A stretch of 64,000 nucleotides of DNA from Geomobilimonas luticola. Its GTDB lineage: Bacteria; Desulfobacterota; Desulfuromonadia; Geobacterales; Geobacteraceae. How positions within the stretch are numbered: position 1 is the first letter of the stretch; each line of letters opens with the position of its first letter. Shown here in pieces: positions 32,887 through 41,321 of the stretch. The stretch covers positions 62,001-126,000 of the forward strand of contig NZ_JAHCVK010000002.1 of NCBI RefSeq assembly GCF_018476905.1. The letters run 5' to 3'. The position numbers were made by a program, and so were the translations under genes. The notes under the pieces are model-generated. The model worked only from the letters and a program-made list of their open reading frames with translations. It searched no databases and had not been told where the DNA came from.

Positions 32887-33474
32887 ATGACAGATGGTGC
32901 GGCGACGGAACAGCAGTTTCTGGACGGAACGGTTGAGAACGGGTTTACCCTGCTGGAATTGCTTATCGTGGTCGGTGTCATGGCAATTATCACCGCCCTG
33001 GCGTATCCCGCGTTCAGTTCCTACTATGGCGACTGCTGTATGAAAGCCGCAGTCTGGGAGATCGTCGGCATGGTCAAGGAGGCAAAGCAGCGCTCGCTGA
33101 CCGACGACAGGTACTACGCCGTCGGCTTCGACCCGGTTCGTGGCGTGGTTTCCCTCATCGCCGATCGTGGGCCGGACGACGAATGGAATACCGGTGACGA
33201 CCGGGTGGTGCGTATGTCGCGGTTGGAGGACAAAGGAGGCGGCGTACGGTTCGGGTATGGCACCTGCGGACCAATACCCGGGTATGCCGCTACCTCCGAT
33301 GGCATAACGTTCCAGCAGAACAACACCATCGTCTGCAATCCGGAACTGACCGGCAATGCCGGCACCGTCTATCTCTGTACCTCCCGTGGGACCGCGGTCG
33401 CCGTAACGGTCAATTCCCGGGATTTCAGCTGCGTGCAGCGGCGCTGGAACGGCAGTGGATGGGTGAAGATGTAG
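32887..33474 (+). CDS. FimT/GspH-type minor pilin
   Basis: A 195-residue prepilin. The leader is unusually long (19 residues) and is cleaved after G19, giving a mature protein beginning FTLLELLIVVG with the conserved E at mature position 5. A hydrophobic N-terminal helix is followed by a GspH-like body with several cysteines. CCGGAGGTGGG precedes the ATG. The gene is bracketed by strong terminators on both sides, so it seems to be its own transcript; no clear promoter is visible in the 40 bp between the upstream terminator and the start. Confidence 0.88.
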   Translation: MTDGAATEQQFLDGTVENGFTLLELLIVVGVMAIITALAYPAFSSYYGDCCMKAAVWEIVGMVKEAKQRSLTDDRYYAVGFDPVRGVVSLIADRGPDDEWNTGDDRVVRMSRLEDKGGGVRFGYGTCGPIPGYAATSDGITFQQNNTIVCNPELTGNAGTVYLCTSRGTAVAVTVNSRDFSCVQRRWNGSGWVKM

Positions 33475-33506
33475 GTCATATCCGGTGGTATGGCAGGGCG
33501 GATGAC

Positions 33507-33542
33507 AGGACTGTGCATCTTTTGCATAGTCCTTTGTTTTTT
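33507..33542 (+). terminator. Intrinsic terminator after fimT
   Basis: AGGACT plus an inner TGCA (33507-33517) pairs with TGCA plus AGTCCT (ending 33533), followed by TTGTTTTTT. Confidence 0.85.
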
Positions 33543-33570
33543 GCGACGGGGCGATCTATCCGGTAATACA

Positions 33571-33601
33571 GGGAAAATTGCCGTGATACCGTAATTTTCC
33601 C
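33571..33601 (+). promoter_or_regulatory. Perfect 9-bp palindrome next to a sigma-54-like promoter
   Basis: GGGAAAATT (33571-33579) and AATTTTCCC (33593-33601) are exact inverted copies separated by 13 bp. The right half ends 3 bp before the -24 element that follows. The 22-bp centre-to-centre spacing fits a dimeric DNA-binding protein, either a repressor or an activator. It is too close for a typical distant sigma-54 enhancer, which favours a modulator that blocks or assists the polymerase. Confidence 0.6.
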
Positions 33602-33603
33602 AA

Positions 33604-33619
33604 GGGTACGAAAATTGCT
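33604..33619 (+). promoter_or_regulatory. Sigma-54-like -24/-12 promoter before the dsbC-pilY1 operon
   Basis: GGGTACGAAAATTGCT has the invariant GG (33605-33606), ten bases, then GC (33617-33618), and matches the consensus TGGCACG-N4-TTGCW at most positions. The predicted transcription start is near 33630, about 48 bp before the ATG. Confidence 0.68.
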
Positions 33620-33677
33620 ATGAGATAAGAATGCAGGTGTGTAATTTCTGGAGAGAATCTGTTGCCAAGGGGAATCC

Positions 33678-34472
33678 ATGCTGAAATCCATTGCTCCCGT
33701 CCTCGTGTTTCTTTGTGTTGCGGTGAGTGCAGTCGGCGTACAAGCAGAAGAGTGCAGCGATACCGGCGCCACTGCGCCGCTCATGACGCTTGACGAGGCC
33801 AACGAGACCCTGCGCGGCATCGGCGAGGTTAAGTCGGTCAAACTCTCGCCGGTGCAGGGGTTGTACGAACTGTCCGTCGTCAATAACGGCCGGCAGGCGA
33901 CAGTTTACGTCGATTTTGCCCGGAAGCACCTCATACCGTCCCCCATATTCAGCCTTGCCACGAAAAAGCCGATAGCTCCCGAACCGACGGCCGTTTCCAC
34001 CCCGCCATCCAGGGTTGACATCGCCACGGTGCCGACGGAGAACTCCATCATACTCGGCAACCCGGAAGGGAAGCGGAAGCTGTTCGTCTTCACCGATCCC
34101 GATTGCCCCTTCTGCGCCAAGCTCCACGAGGAACTCTGGAAGCTCACCACCCTGGACAACCAGGTGACCGTCTACGTCAAGATGTTCCCCCTCAAGATGC
34201 ACCCCGCCGCGTATGACAAGGCGCGGGTCATCCTCGGCGCCGGCACGCCGGAATTGCTCAACAAGGCTTTCGCCGGCGAACCGATCCCCGCCCCCGGGCC
34301 GAAGGACTCCGCCAAGGCGGTGGACGACACCCTGAAGTACGCCGAGTCCATCGGGATAACGTCCACCCCCACCCTGATCCTGCCCGATGGAAGGATTGTC
34401 GTCGGGTTCAAAAAAGCCGAAGAGCTCAAGGCTCTCATGTCAACTGTCAGCGATAAAGGTGCGAAGCCATGA
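33678..34472 (+). CDS. Exported DsbC/DsbG-like thiol:disulfide isomerase
   Basis: A 264-residue periplasmic protein. A signal peptide covers about 1-23 (ending VQAEE). An N-terminal DsbC-like dimerisation region (~30-90) precedes a thioredoxin-fold domain with the redox motif C143-P-F-C146 (FTDPDCPFCAKLHEE) and the cis-proline loop TSTPTLI (P231). DsbC-type enzymes reshuffle wrong disulfides in proteins with many cysteines. Its stop overlaps the ATG of the next gene, which encodes a PilY1 with about 85 cysteines; that coupling suggests a dedicated client. AAGGGGAATCC precedes the ATG. Confidence 0.88.
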   Translation: MLKSIAPVLVFLCVAVSAVGVQAEECSDTGATAPLMTLDEANETLRGIGEVKSVKLSPVQGLYELSVVNNGRQATVYVDFARKHLIPSPIFSLATKKPIAPEPTAVSTPPSRVDIATVPTENSIILGNPEGKRKLFVFTDPDCPFCAKLHEELWKLTTLDNQVTVYVKMFPLKMHPAAYDKARVILGAGTPELLNKAFAGEPIPAPGPKDSAKAVDDTLKYAESIGITSTPTLILPDGRIVVGFKKAEELKALMSTVSDKGAKP

Positions 34473-37400
34473 TGAAACCAACAGCGAGGTACACCATGAA
34501 GGCCGTCGGTTCGTTCACGAAAATGCTTCCGGTCGTCGCCGCCCTCTCCATCTCCCTGGTGGCCGGTCCGGCCCAGGCCGATCCCGGCAACAACTACTGC
34601 ATAACGCCTGCCTTCATCACGAGCAGCATACCTCCCAACCTGCTTCTGATGATCGACAATTCCACCAGTATGTACGATTTGGGATATGCGGATGAAGGAC
34701 AGACGGATGCCAGCGGGAATATTACCCGCCAGCCTTCGTACTGCCGCGATCAGACCTATAAAACAAATTACTGTTCAAACGACAGTTCTCGCACCTGCGT
34801 CCAGGACTCGAATTGCAATAACTACTGCTCCGGTGATAGCATGCGCTATTGTGCTGCCAATGCCGAATGCGCCTCGGGGCAAACCTGCGTTCTCAACAAC
34901 AGCTGCCTGAACGTTTATGTCGGCTATTTCGAACCCAATACCGGCTACGAATACGACTTCACCAACAAGTACTTTTACATTCCCGCCTCCCTTCCCACTT
35001 CCTGCGATAAGTACGTCACCAATACCCTCTGCGTCAATTTCGACTCGGGAACGGGAGAGGTGAACAAGTTCGTGGCCAAGGGGAACTACCTCAACTGGCT
35101 GGCCGCGTCAAAATTCGATATCGAGAAAAAGATACTTACGGGGGGGAAATACGCAACCAAGCTCTGCTACACCAGCAGAACCTGTTCGAATGACGGCGAC
35201 TGCGAGTCGGGCCAGAGCTGTGCCTCCGGTACCTGTCGCACCAACAAGGCCTGTCTTTCCAATGGTGACTGCGAGTCGGGGCAGACCTGCACAGCCGTCA
35301 CCCCGTTCCTTATGGCCGAGTCCCGCGGCTGTGTCGGGCAGCCATTCATCAAGCAGGCCCTTACCACCGATTTCGTCAACTATCCGAGCACGACGAAGCC
35401 AAATCCGAACACTGCCAACGAACTGGGAGTCACCTTTGCCGTACGAGGGCCGGTGGAAATCAATCCCGCCTCCCCCTCCCAGGGGGGGCAGACCTTCGTG
35501 TATATCCATCAAGGTTCCGTCAGGACAGAACCCTGCGATGATGCAACGACGCTCTGGAACACGCCGGGGGCGAGCAAGACTACCCTGCAGTCAAAAATCG
35601 AAGAGTGCATCAACTACAACCCCCATGCGGGCAACTACTGCCAAGGGGATATAGCCCGGCTTGTTTTCCCAACCTGCGCCTCGGATGCCGACTGCACCAA
35701 GCCGGTCGCCGCGGTTTCGGGGAAGTGCACAGACGGAACGACAGTCTGTTCTTCCGACACGGACTGCGGCAGCACGGTGACGCCGGGTAGATGCAGCAAT
35801 AACGGCGTTGCCTGTGTGAACGATACCGTCTGTGCCGCTTCCACCACACCGGGCAAATGCAGCAACGACGCAAGCAAGTCCTGTCAGCAGGCGAGCGACT
35901 GTACGGTGGCAGCGATTCCGGGTGCCTGCAAGCTGGGTGGAGGTGCATGCATGTCGGACGCCAACTGTTCGCCGACGTACTACTGCAGCGTCAGGACCGA
36001 CAAGACCTGCACCACGCCTGGTGACCCCTGCAACGCCGGCTGGGGGACCTGCACCGCAAATACCTGCAGCAAGCCGGCACCGATAGCGGGGAGCAGCGGT
36101 ACCTGTACGAACCCGGCGCCGACGTCGGTCGGCGCCGGAACCTGTTCCAACCCGCCGCCGACGACAAGCGCGGGCGGCCTTTGCAATAATCCTCCTCCCG
36201 TTCCGGCAGGGACCCTCAATTACGCCCCCTGCATCAACCCGAGCCAGTCGGGGGAAGTCAAGACCAAGATTGCCCTGACCGAAACCGTCCAGACCTGCTG
36301 GCAGTATATCGGCACGGGGTCCCTCGGTTCGGGGGACATTACCCGCCTCACCACCGGCGGCAAGTGTACCGATGTATATGCCGCCTACGGCGTCTGTTCG
36401 GGAAACAACGACAAGGGATGCGGTGCCGATGCCGATTGCCCCGGTGCCCTGGGAGGGACCTGCCTCAAGGGGCCCAATTATATCTTGCCAGGGAATCCCG
36501 CTCTCGTCTGCGGCTCCAGCTATCTCGGGGCCTACTACACCGGCAGTGGACCGACCTGGGACAAGAACGCCTGGACCAATACGGCGGGGCAGATTAACGC
36601 GTTCAAGAGTTACTGCGACGCAAACCAGCCGTCGGTGATCGACCCCACCGACTCGGCAGCCAGCACGTCGAGCTATGAGAAGGTTCCGGCCCTTCTTGGG
36701 GGGATCGCGGTTGAAGGACAATTGGGGCCCCCCAAGGGGAAGCTGCTGTTACGGCTCAAGAAAGACACGCAGCCGTCGGGTCTGCTCCAGGAGTTCGGCG
36801 ACCGGATACGGATCGGCGCCATGCAGTTCAACTTCGCCGGTTCGGCCACGGAGGCCTCCTCCACCTACGGGGCAACCATTACCACGCCGAAGGTCTGCTC
36901 CAACGATCGCTACAGACTCTGCGCCATTGATAAGGACTGTGGCGGCACGAACACCTGTAGTGCGACCACCGCCGGTTCCACCAATCTGGACGGCTCGAGC
37001 ATCATCTATGACGTGGGAAAGGGAAAATGTTCCACGGCGGTTTCGCCCACGGTCCTCTGCACGACCGCCGCCGACTGTTCGTCAGGGGAGCGTTGCTATG
37101 CCAACCGCTGCTGGACGGCCACCTCCACCGACTGTACCACCGACAGAAACTGTCTCTCCAGTCAGACCTGTATCGGTGACGGCGCGGGTGATCATGTGAG
37201 TGCCGATGCCCTGGTGAGGAAAATCGATGACATACGGGCCAATGCCTGGACCCCCTTTGCGGAAGCCTACTACAACGCCATCGGCTACTTCGCCACGGTC
37301 AAACAGTGCTCCAACTCCACAACCCAGTGTTACACCGACAGCGACTGCAGCAGCGGCGGCCTCTGCAACAAGGTTATGGGGAGCAGGACCACCCTGAAGC

Positions 37401-40400
37401 TCAATTCGGACGATTATAACGGGAACATGAATCCTTCCCAGTTCCGGTGCCAGCAGAACTACGTCCTGCTCATCAGCGACGGGAGTTCCACCGCCGACCG
37501 GAATACCACGGCAAGCGGTTTGGCCGATCTCTACCATGTCTCCGCCGGCAAGCCGGTCAGTTGGGACAGTACCTGCACCAATTACATGGGGAGCAAGAAT
37601 CTCCCCATCCTCTCCTGGCTTGCCCGGCACCTGGACATCTCCAAGTTCAGCACTTCTTCGACCACCCTGACGGTATGCTCCGGCAATACCAACCAGATAT
37701 GCTCCCTCGATACCGACTGCCCGACGGGGCAGACCTGTCTCAATATACCCCGGAACGGCCAGGACGCCATCAGCACCTACGTGGTGTACAACGGTGGTTC
37801 CAACGGCCAGACCGGCGAGTGCAGCACGAGGCAGCTTCTTTCCGATACCGCCGAAAAGGGGGGGACAAGACTGCAGGTCGCGAGCAACCCCGCCCTGCTT
37901 TCCCAGTCACTACGGAAGGTATTCGAGGAACTGGCAGCCAAGGCCGCGTCGGGAACGGCGGCCTCAATCCTCAGCAACAGTGAGGGGAGCGGCGCCAATA
38001 TTCTCCAGGCGGTCTTTTATCCGAAAAAAATCTTCAATGCTGAGACGTCTGCCAACTGGGTCGGAGAAATGCAGAATCTCTGGTACTACGTAGATCCCAA
38101 GATCAACAACAGTACCATCCGGGAGGATACGGACGGAAACCGCCAGTTGGACCTGGTGGCCGATAAGGTTGCTACCTTCATTTTCGATACCAGCGTCAAC
38201 CAGACCATGGTCCAGTTGCAAACGGATACCAACGGTGACGGGATAGGGGACGGTGCCCCGACCACGGTCGATCCTGACGTGGTCAAAAGCATCTGGCGCG
38301 CAGGGAAGCAGATGTGGGTGCGTGATCTCACCCTGTCACCACGGACCATCTATACCCCGCTGCTTACGGGCGGAACGGAGGTGGGGAGTACCGGCCTGAT
38401 GAAGTTTACCTATGGCGCCATCGGGAGCACCTCCTTCCCCGACAACTCGACCGTTTTGCAGCCCTACATGCAGATGAGCGACAACACCAGCACCGTCAAG
38501 ATTATGAAGTACATCCATGGATTCGATTTCCCCGGCGATACTACCATGCGGAGCAGAACGGTGAAGATCGGCAACATCCCTGCGACGAATGTGGGAAATG
38601 ATCCCACCGACCCTTACGTCACCAATCCCCGGGACAAGGGGATCGGGGTCTGGAAACTGGGGGATATCATCTCCTCCACGCCGCGCATCCAGTCCACCGG
38701 ACGGCAGAATACCTACGATACCCAGTTGCCGGGGGGATACAACGACACCTCCTACGCATCTTTCATAAAATCCAATAACTACAAGAGTCGCGGAATGGTC
38801 TACGTGGGTGCCAACGACGGGATGCTCCACGCCTTCAAGCTCGGCATACTGGACGTGACCGCATCCGACACTACCAAGGCAACCCTGGCCGGTACCGGTC
38901 TCGGGGAGGAGCAATGGGCCTTCATACCGAAGAATGCGCTGCCGTACCTGAAGTATACGAGCGACCCCGATTACAGTCATCTCTATTTCATCGATGGTTC
39001 GACCATCGTCCTGGATGCCAGCATCGGCGTGTACACCTCGGGAACGGGGAGTTGTACCGCAGCAACCTATGACCAGTGCCTCAAGAACCCCATCGTGGTG
39101 GACACCGCAACCAACAATCTGGATCCGAACAAAAACACCTGGCGTTCCATCCTTATCGGGGGGATGGGGCTCGGTGGCGCATCGAGCAAAACCAGCTGCA
39201 CCGGTCTCAACTGTGTCCAGACGCCGCTTACCGACCCGGGGGACACGGTCAACAACCCTGGCCTCGGCTACTCGTCGTACTTTGCCCTGGATGTGACCGA
39301 CCCCGACAATCCCAGGTTCATGTGGGAATTCAAGGGTGACCCTGCAAACAACCACAATCTCGGGTATGCCACCTCCGGCCCGGCGATTGTCAGGGTAGGA
39401 GCGTCCAACAAGAACGGCAAATGGTTCGCGGTGTTCGGTTCCGGTCCCACCGGTCCGATCGATACGGCTACCCATCAGTTCCTGGGTCGCTCCAATCAGA
39501 ACCTCAAGTTCTTTGTCGTCGACCTGAAGACAGGGGAGCTGCTACGGACGATCGATACGGGGATTGCCGAAGCTTTTTCCGGCTCTCTCATCGGCGGTCC
39601 CATCGACACCGACCGCTGGAACGCTATTGCTCCGGGGAGGTATCAGGATGATGCCATCTACGTGGGATATACAAAGAAACGTTCCACTAATGAATGGACA
39701 GGAGGAGGAGTGCTCCGGATCATGACCATGGAGAGCCCCAACCCGGCCGACTGGGAAGTCACGCCAGTCATCAGTGATGATATCGGACCGGTGCCGACGG
39801 CGATTGCACGCCTCCAGGACCGGAACAACCGTGACCTCTGGCTCTTTTTCGGCACGGGGAGGTATTACTACCGGGCCGGTTCGCTCATCGACGACTATAC
39901 CAGTCACAGGACGCTCTACGGGGTCAAGGAACCGTGCTACAACACGTCTACCAACCCCGGTAATTTCCTGGATAAGACCTGTACCGATGCCAGGGCATCA
40001 GGCGACCTTACCGACCAGTCCACCACGCTCCATGAAGGTCCCCAGCCTGTCGGGTGGAAGATTGACCTCGATGCGTCGGTAACAGACTATGGCGCGGAGC
40101 GGGTGGTGACCGACACGGTTGCACTGACCAACGGTGCGGTATTCTTTACTTCGTTCAAGCCGACGGCAGATGCCTGCGGTTACGGCGGCAACTCGTTTCT
40201 CTGGGCGTTGGATTACAACTCAGGGCTCCGCCCGCCCAACTCCACGCTCATCGGCAAGGCTCTCATTCAGCTCTCCACCGGTGAGTTCAAGGAAGTTGAT
40301 CTTTCCCAGGCCTTTACGGACAAGGGGAACAGGCGGATGGGGGTTCCCATGACCGGGAAACCGCCGGGAGATGCCCCGCCGATTCTCAGCACGAGCGGGA

Positions 40401-40441
40401 ACAAGCCGATCAAGCGCATTCTGCACATACAGGAGCGCTGA
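34469..40441 (+). CDS. pilY1: PilY1-family pilus tip adhesin, extremely cysteine-rich
   Basis: A 1990-residue exported protein. The signal peptide ends near AQADP (~38). A vWA-like MIDAS motif, D63-N-S65-T-S67, follows, and the second vWA strand YVLLISDGSS appears only near residue 1000. The interval holds many modules of the type CSxx...C-x(2)-D-x-D-C-x(2)-G-x(2)-C. I count about 85 cysteines, most before residue 1130. A calcium-loop-like DTNGDGIGDG is at 1253-1262. The C-terminal PilY1 propeller runs about 1380-1900 (GMVYVGANDGMLHAFKLG). PilY1 proteins promote pilus assembly and surface contact. The start overlaps the DsbC-like gene; M10 is a possible alternative start. Confidence 0.92.
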   Translation: MMKPTARYTMKAVGSFTKMLPVVAALSISLVAGPAQADPGNNYCITPAFITSSIPPNLLLMIDNSTSMYDLGYADEGQTDASGNITRQPSYCRDQTYKTNYCSNDSSRTCVQDSNCNNYCSGDSMRYCAANAECASGQTCVLNNSCLNVYVGYFEPNTGYEYDFTNKYFYIPASLPTSCDKYVTNTLCVNFDSGTGEVNKFVAKGNYLNWLAASKFDIEKKILTGGKYATKLCYTSRTCSNDGDCESGQSCASGTCRTNKACLSNGDCESGQTCTAVTPFLMAESRGCVGQPFIKQALTTDFVNYPSTTKPNPNTANELGVTFAVRGPVEINPASPSQGGQTFVYIHQGSVRTEPCDDATTLWNTPGASKTTLQSKIEECINYNPHAGNYCQGDIARLVFPTCASDADCTKPVAAVSGKCTDGTTVCSSDTDCGSTVTPGRCSNNGVACVNDTVCAASTTPGKCSNDASKSCQQASDCTVAAIPGACKLGGGACMSDANCSPTYYCSVRTDKTCTTPGDPCNAGWGTCTANTCSKPAPIAGSSGTCTNPAPTSVGAGTCSNPPPTTSAGGLCNNPPPVPAGTLNYAPCINPSQSGEVKTKIALTETVQTCWQYIGTGSLGSGDITRLTTGGKCTDVYAAYGVCSGNNDKGCGADADCPGALGGTCLKGPNYILPGNPALVCGSSYLGAYYTGSGPTWDKNAWTNTAGQINAFKSYCDANQPSVIDPTDSAASTSSYEKVPALLGGIAVEGQLGPPKGKLLLRLKKDTQPSGLLQEFGDRIRIGAMQFNFAGSATEASSTYGATITTPKVCSNDRYRLCAIDKDCGGTNTCSATTAGSTNLDGSSIIYDVGKGKCSTAVSPTVLCTTAADCSSGERCYANRCWTATSTDCTTDRNCLSSQTCIGDGAGDHVSADALVRKIDDIRANAWTPFAEAYYNAIGYFATVKQCSNSTTQCYTDSDCSSGGLCNKVMGSRTTLKLNSDDYNGNMNPSQFRCQQNYVLLISDGSSTADRNTTASGLADLYHVSAGKPVSWDSTCTNYMGSKNLPILSWLARHLDISKFSTSSTTLTVCSGNTNQICSLDTDCPTGQTCLNIPRNGQDAISTYVVYNGGSNGQTGECSTRQLLSDTAEKGGTRLQVASNPALLSQSLRKVFEELAAKAASGTAASILSNSEGSGANILQAVFYPKKIFNAETSANWVGEMQNLWYYVDPKINNSTIREDTDGNRQLDLVADKVATFIFDTSVNQTMVQLQTDTNGDGIGDGAPTTVDPDVVKSIWRAGKQMWVRDLTLSPRTIYTPLLTGGTEVGSTGLMKFTYGAIGSTSFPDNSTVLQPYMQMSDNTSTVKIMKYIHGFDFPGDTTMRSRTVKIGNIPATNVGNDPTDPYVTNPRDKGIGVWKLGDIISSTPRIQSTGRQNTYDTQLPGGYNDTSYASFIKSNNYKSRGMVYVGANDGMLHAFKLGILDVTASDTTKATLAGTGLGEEQWAFIPKNALPYLKYTSDPDYSHLYFIDGSTIVLDASIGVYTSGTGSCTAATYDQCLKNPIVVDTATNNLDPNKNTWRSILIGGMGLGGASSKTSCTGLNCVQTPLTDPGDTVNNPGLGYSSYFALDVTDPDNPRFMWEFKGDPANNHNLGYATSGPAIVRVGASNKNGKWFAVFGSGPTGPIDTATHQFLGRSNQNLKFFVVDLKTGELLRTIDTGIAEAFSGSLIGGPIDTDRWNAIAPGRYQDDAIYVGYTKKRSTNEWTGGGVLRIMTMESPNPADWEVTPVISDDIGPVPTAIARLQDRNNRDLWLFFGTGRYYYRAGSLIDDYTSHRTLYGVKEPCYNTSTNPGNFLDKTCTDARASGDLTDQSTTLHEGPQPVGWKIDLDASVTDYGAERVVTDTVALTNGAVFFTSFKPTADACGYGGNSFLWALDYNSGLRPPNSTLIGKALIQLSTGEFKEVDLSQAFTDKGNRRMGVPMTGKPPGDAPPILSTSGNKPIKRILHIQER

Positions 40442-40442
40442 T

Positions 40443-40913
40443 ATGGATGAGCGCGGATTCACCCTTACGGAAATGCTTATTGTCATAGCTGTCATCGGTA
40501 TATTGACGAGCATTGCGGTCTATGGTTTTGGCAAGGAGCGATTGAAGTCCTCCATCGAGGCGCAGGTGCGGGATATGTACACGGAAATCGTCAATGCCCG
40601 GCTCCAGTCGTTTTATACCAAGCAACCCCGTTCGGTAATCGTGAACGGAACGCTGTTCAAGGTCATCGACACAGCGTCGAGCGCGACCCTGGTGGAGAAG
40701 ACCCTGGCCCATCCGGTCGTGTTGAACACCACGAACAACCAGCTTGATTTCGACAGGAGCGGCCTGACCTTCGGCGCCTTCAGTTCCGCCTGCATCGAGC
40801 CGGCCGGCAATCCAGGCGCCATCGACAGCATCGTCATCTCGGCAGCAAAAATCAACATGGGAAAGAGATCATCGGGAGGAAGCTGTGGGACAGGTACCAT
40901 CGTGCAAAAATAA
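40443..40913 (+). CDS. Minor type IV pilin (FimU/GspH-like)
   Basis: A 156-residue prepilin with leader MDERG cleaved before FTLTEMLIVIAVIGIL; mature position 5 is Glu. The body is short and ends SCGTGTIVQK. The start at 40443 follows the pilY1 stop by 1 bp, with AGGAG inside the end of pilY1. The gene overlaps the next pilin gene by 29 bp, so the minor pilins are translationally coupled. Confidence 0.9.
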   Translation: MDERGFTLTEMLIVIAVIGILTSIAVYGFGKERLKSSIEAQVRDMYTEIVNARLQSFYTKQPRSVIVNGTLFKVIDTASSATLVEKTLAHPVVLNTTNNQLDFDRSGLTFGAFSSACIEPAGNPGAIDSIVISAAKINMGKRSSGGSCGTGTIVQK

Positions 40914-41271
40914 TGGCGGTTTCACGCTGGTCGAGCTCCTGGTCGCCATGGTAATCATAGTGATCGGAATGCTCGGACTTCTGGAGGCGGTGAACGTTGC
41001 CATGGAACACAACCTGAGGAACCAGTTGCGGGACCAGGCTGTCTACGTGGGGGAGAAGATACTGAACGACATGCGGGGGCAGCAGTTTGATGCAACATTT
41101 ACCAACCACACCACCATCCCCATGAGTCTGAGGGGGGTGAACAAGAAATTCACGGTGGACACCACTACTATCCCTCTGGGAGCCGATTCGAAGCAGTATG
41201 AAGTGGTGGTGAAGTGGACCTACAAGAGCAGGAATTATCAGAACCAGGTGGTTACAGTTCGATCACGGTAG
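40885..41271 (+). CDS. pilV: PilV-like minor pilin
   Basis: A 128-residue prepilin. A 12-residue leader ending NNGG precedes FTLVELLVAMVIIVIGMLGLLEAVN, the PilV/GspI pattern. The GTG start at 40885 has GGGAGG just upstream and overlaps the previous gene. It is expected to join the priming complex at the pilus tip with the neighbouring minor pilins and PilY1. Confidence 0.87.
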   Translation: MGQVPSCKNNGGFTLVELLVAMVIIVIGMLGLLEAVNVAMEHNLRNQLRDQAVYVGEKILNDMRGQQFDATFTNHTTIPMSLRGVNKKFTVDTTTIPLGADSKQYEVVVKWTYKSRNYQNQVVTVRSR

Positions 41272-41321
41272 TCATCAGGGCAGATGCAGCACGACGCATT
41301 TCACGCGAGGATGAGCACTTT

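Noticed and set aside
33475-33677. Search for a second GEMM riboswitch before dsbC-pilY1
   Set aside because: No GCAAAGCC-like core or P1/P2 pair is present; the gap holds a terminator, a palindrome and a sigma-54-like promoter.
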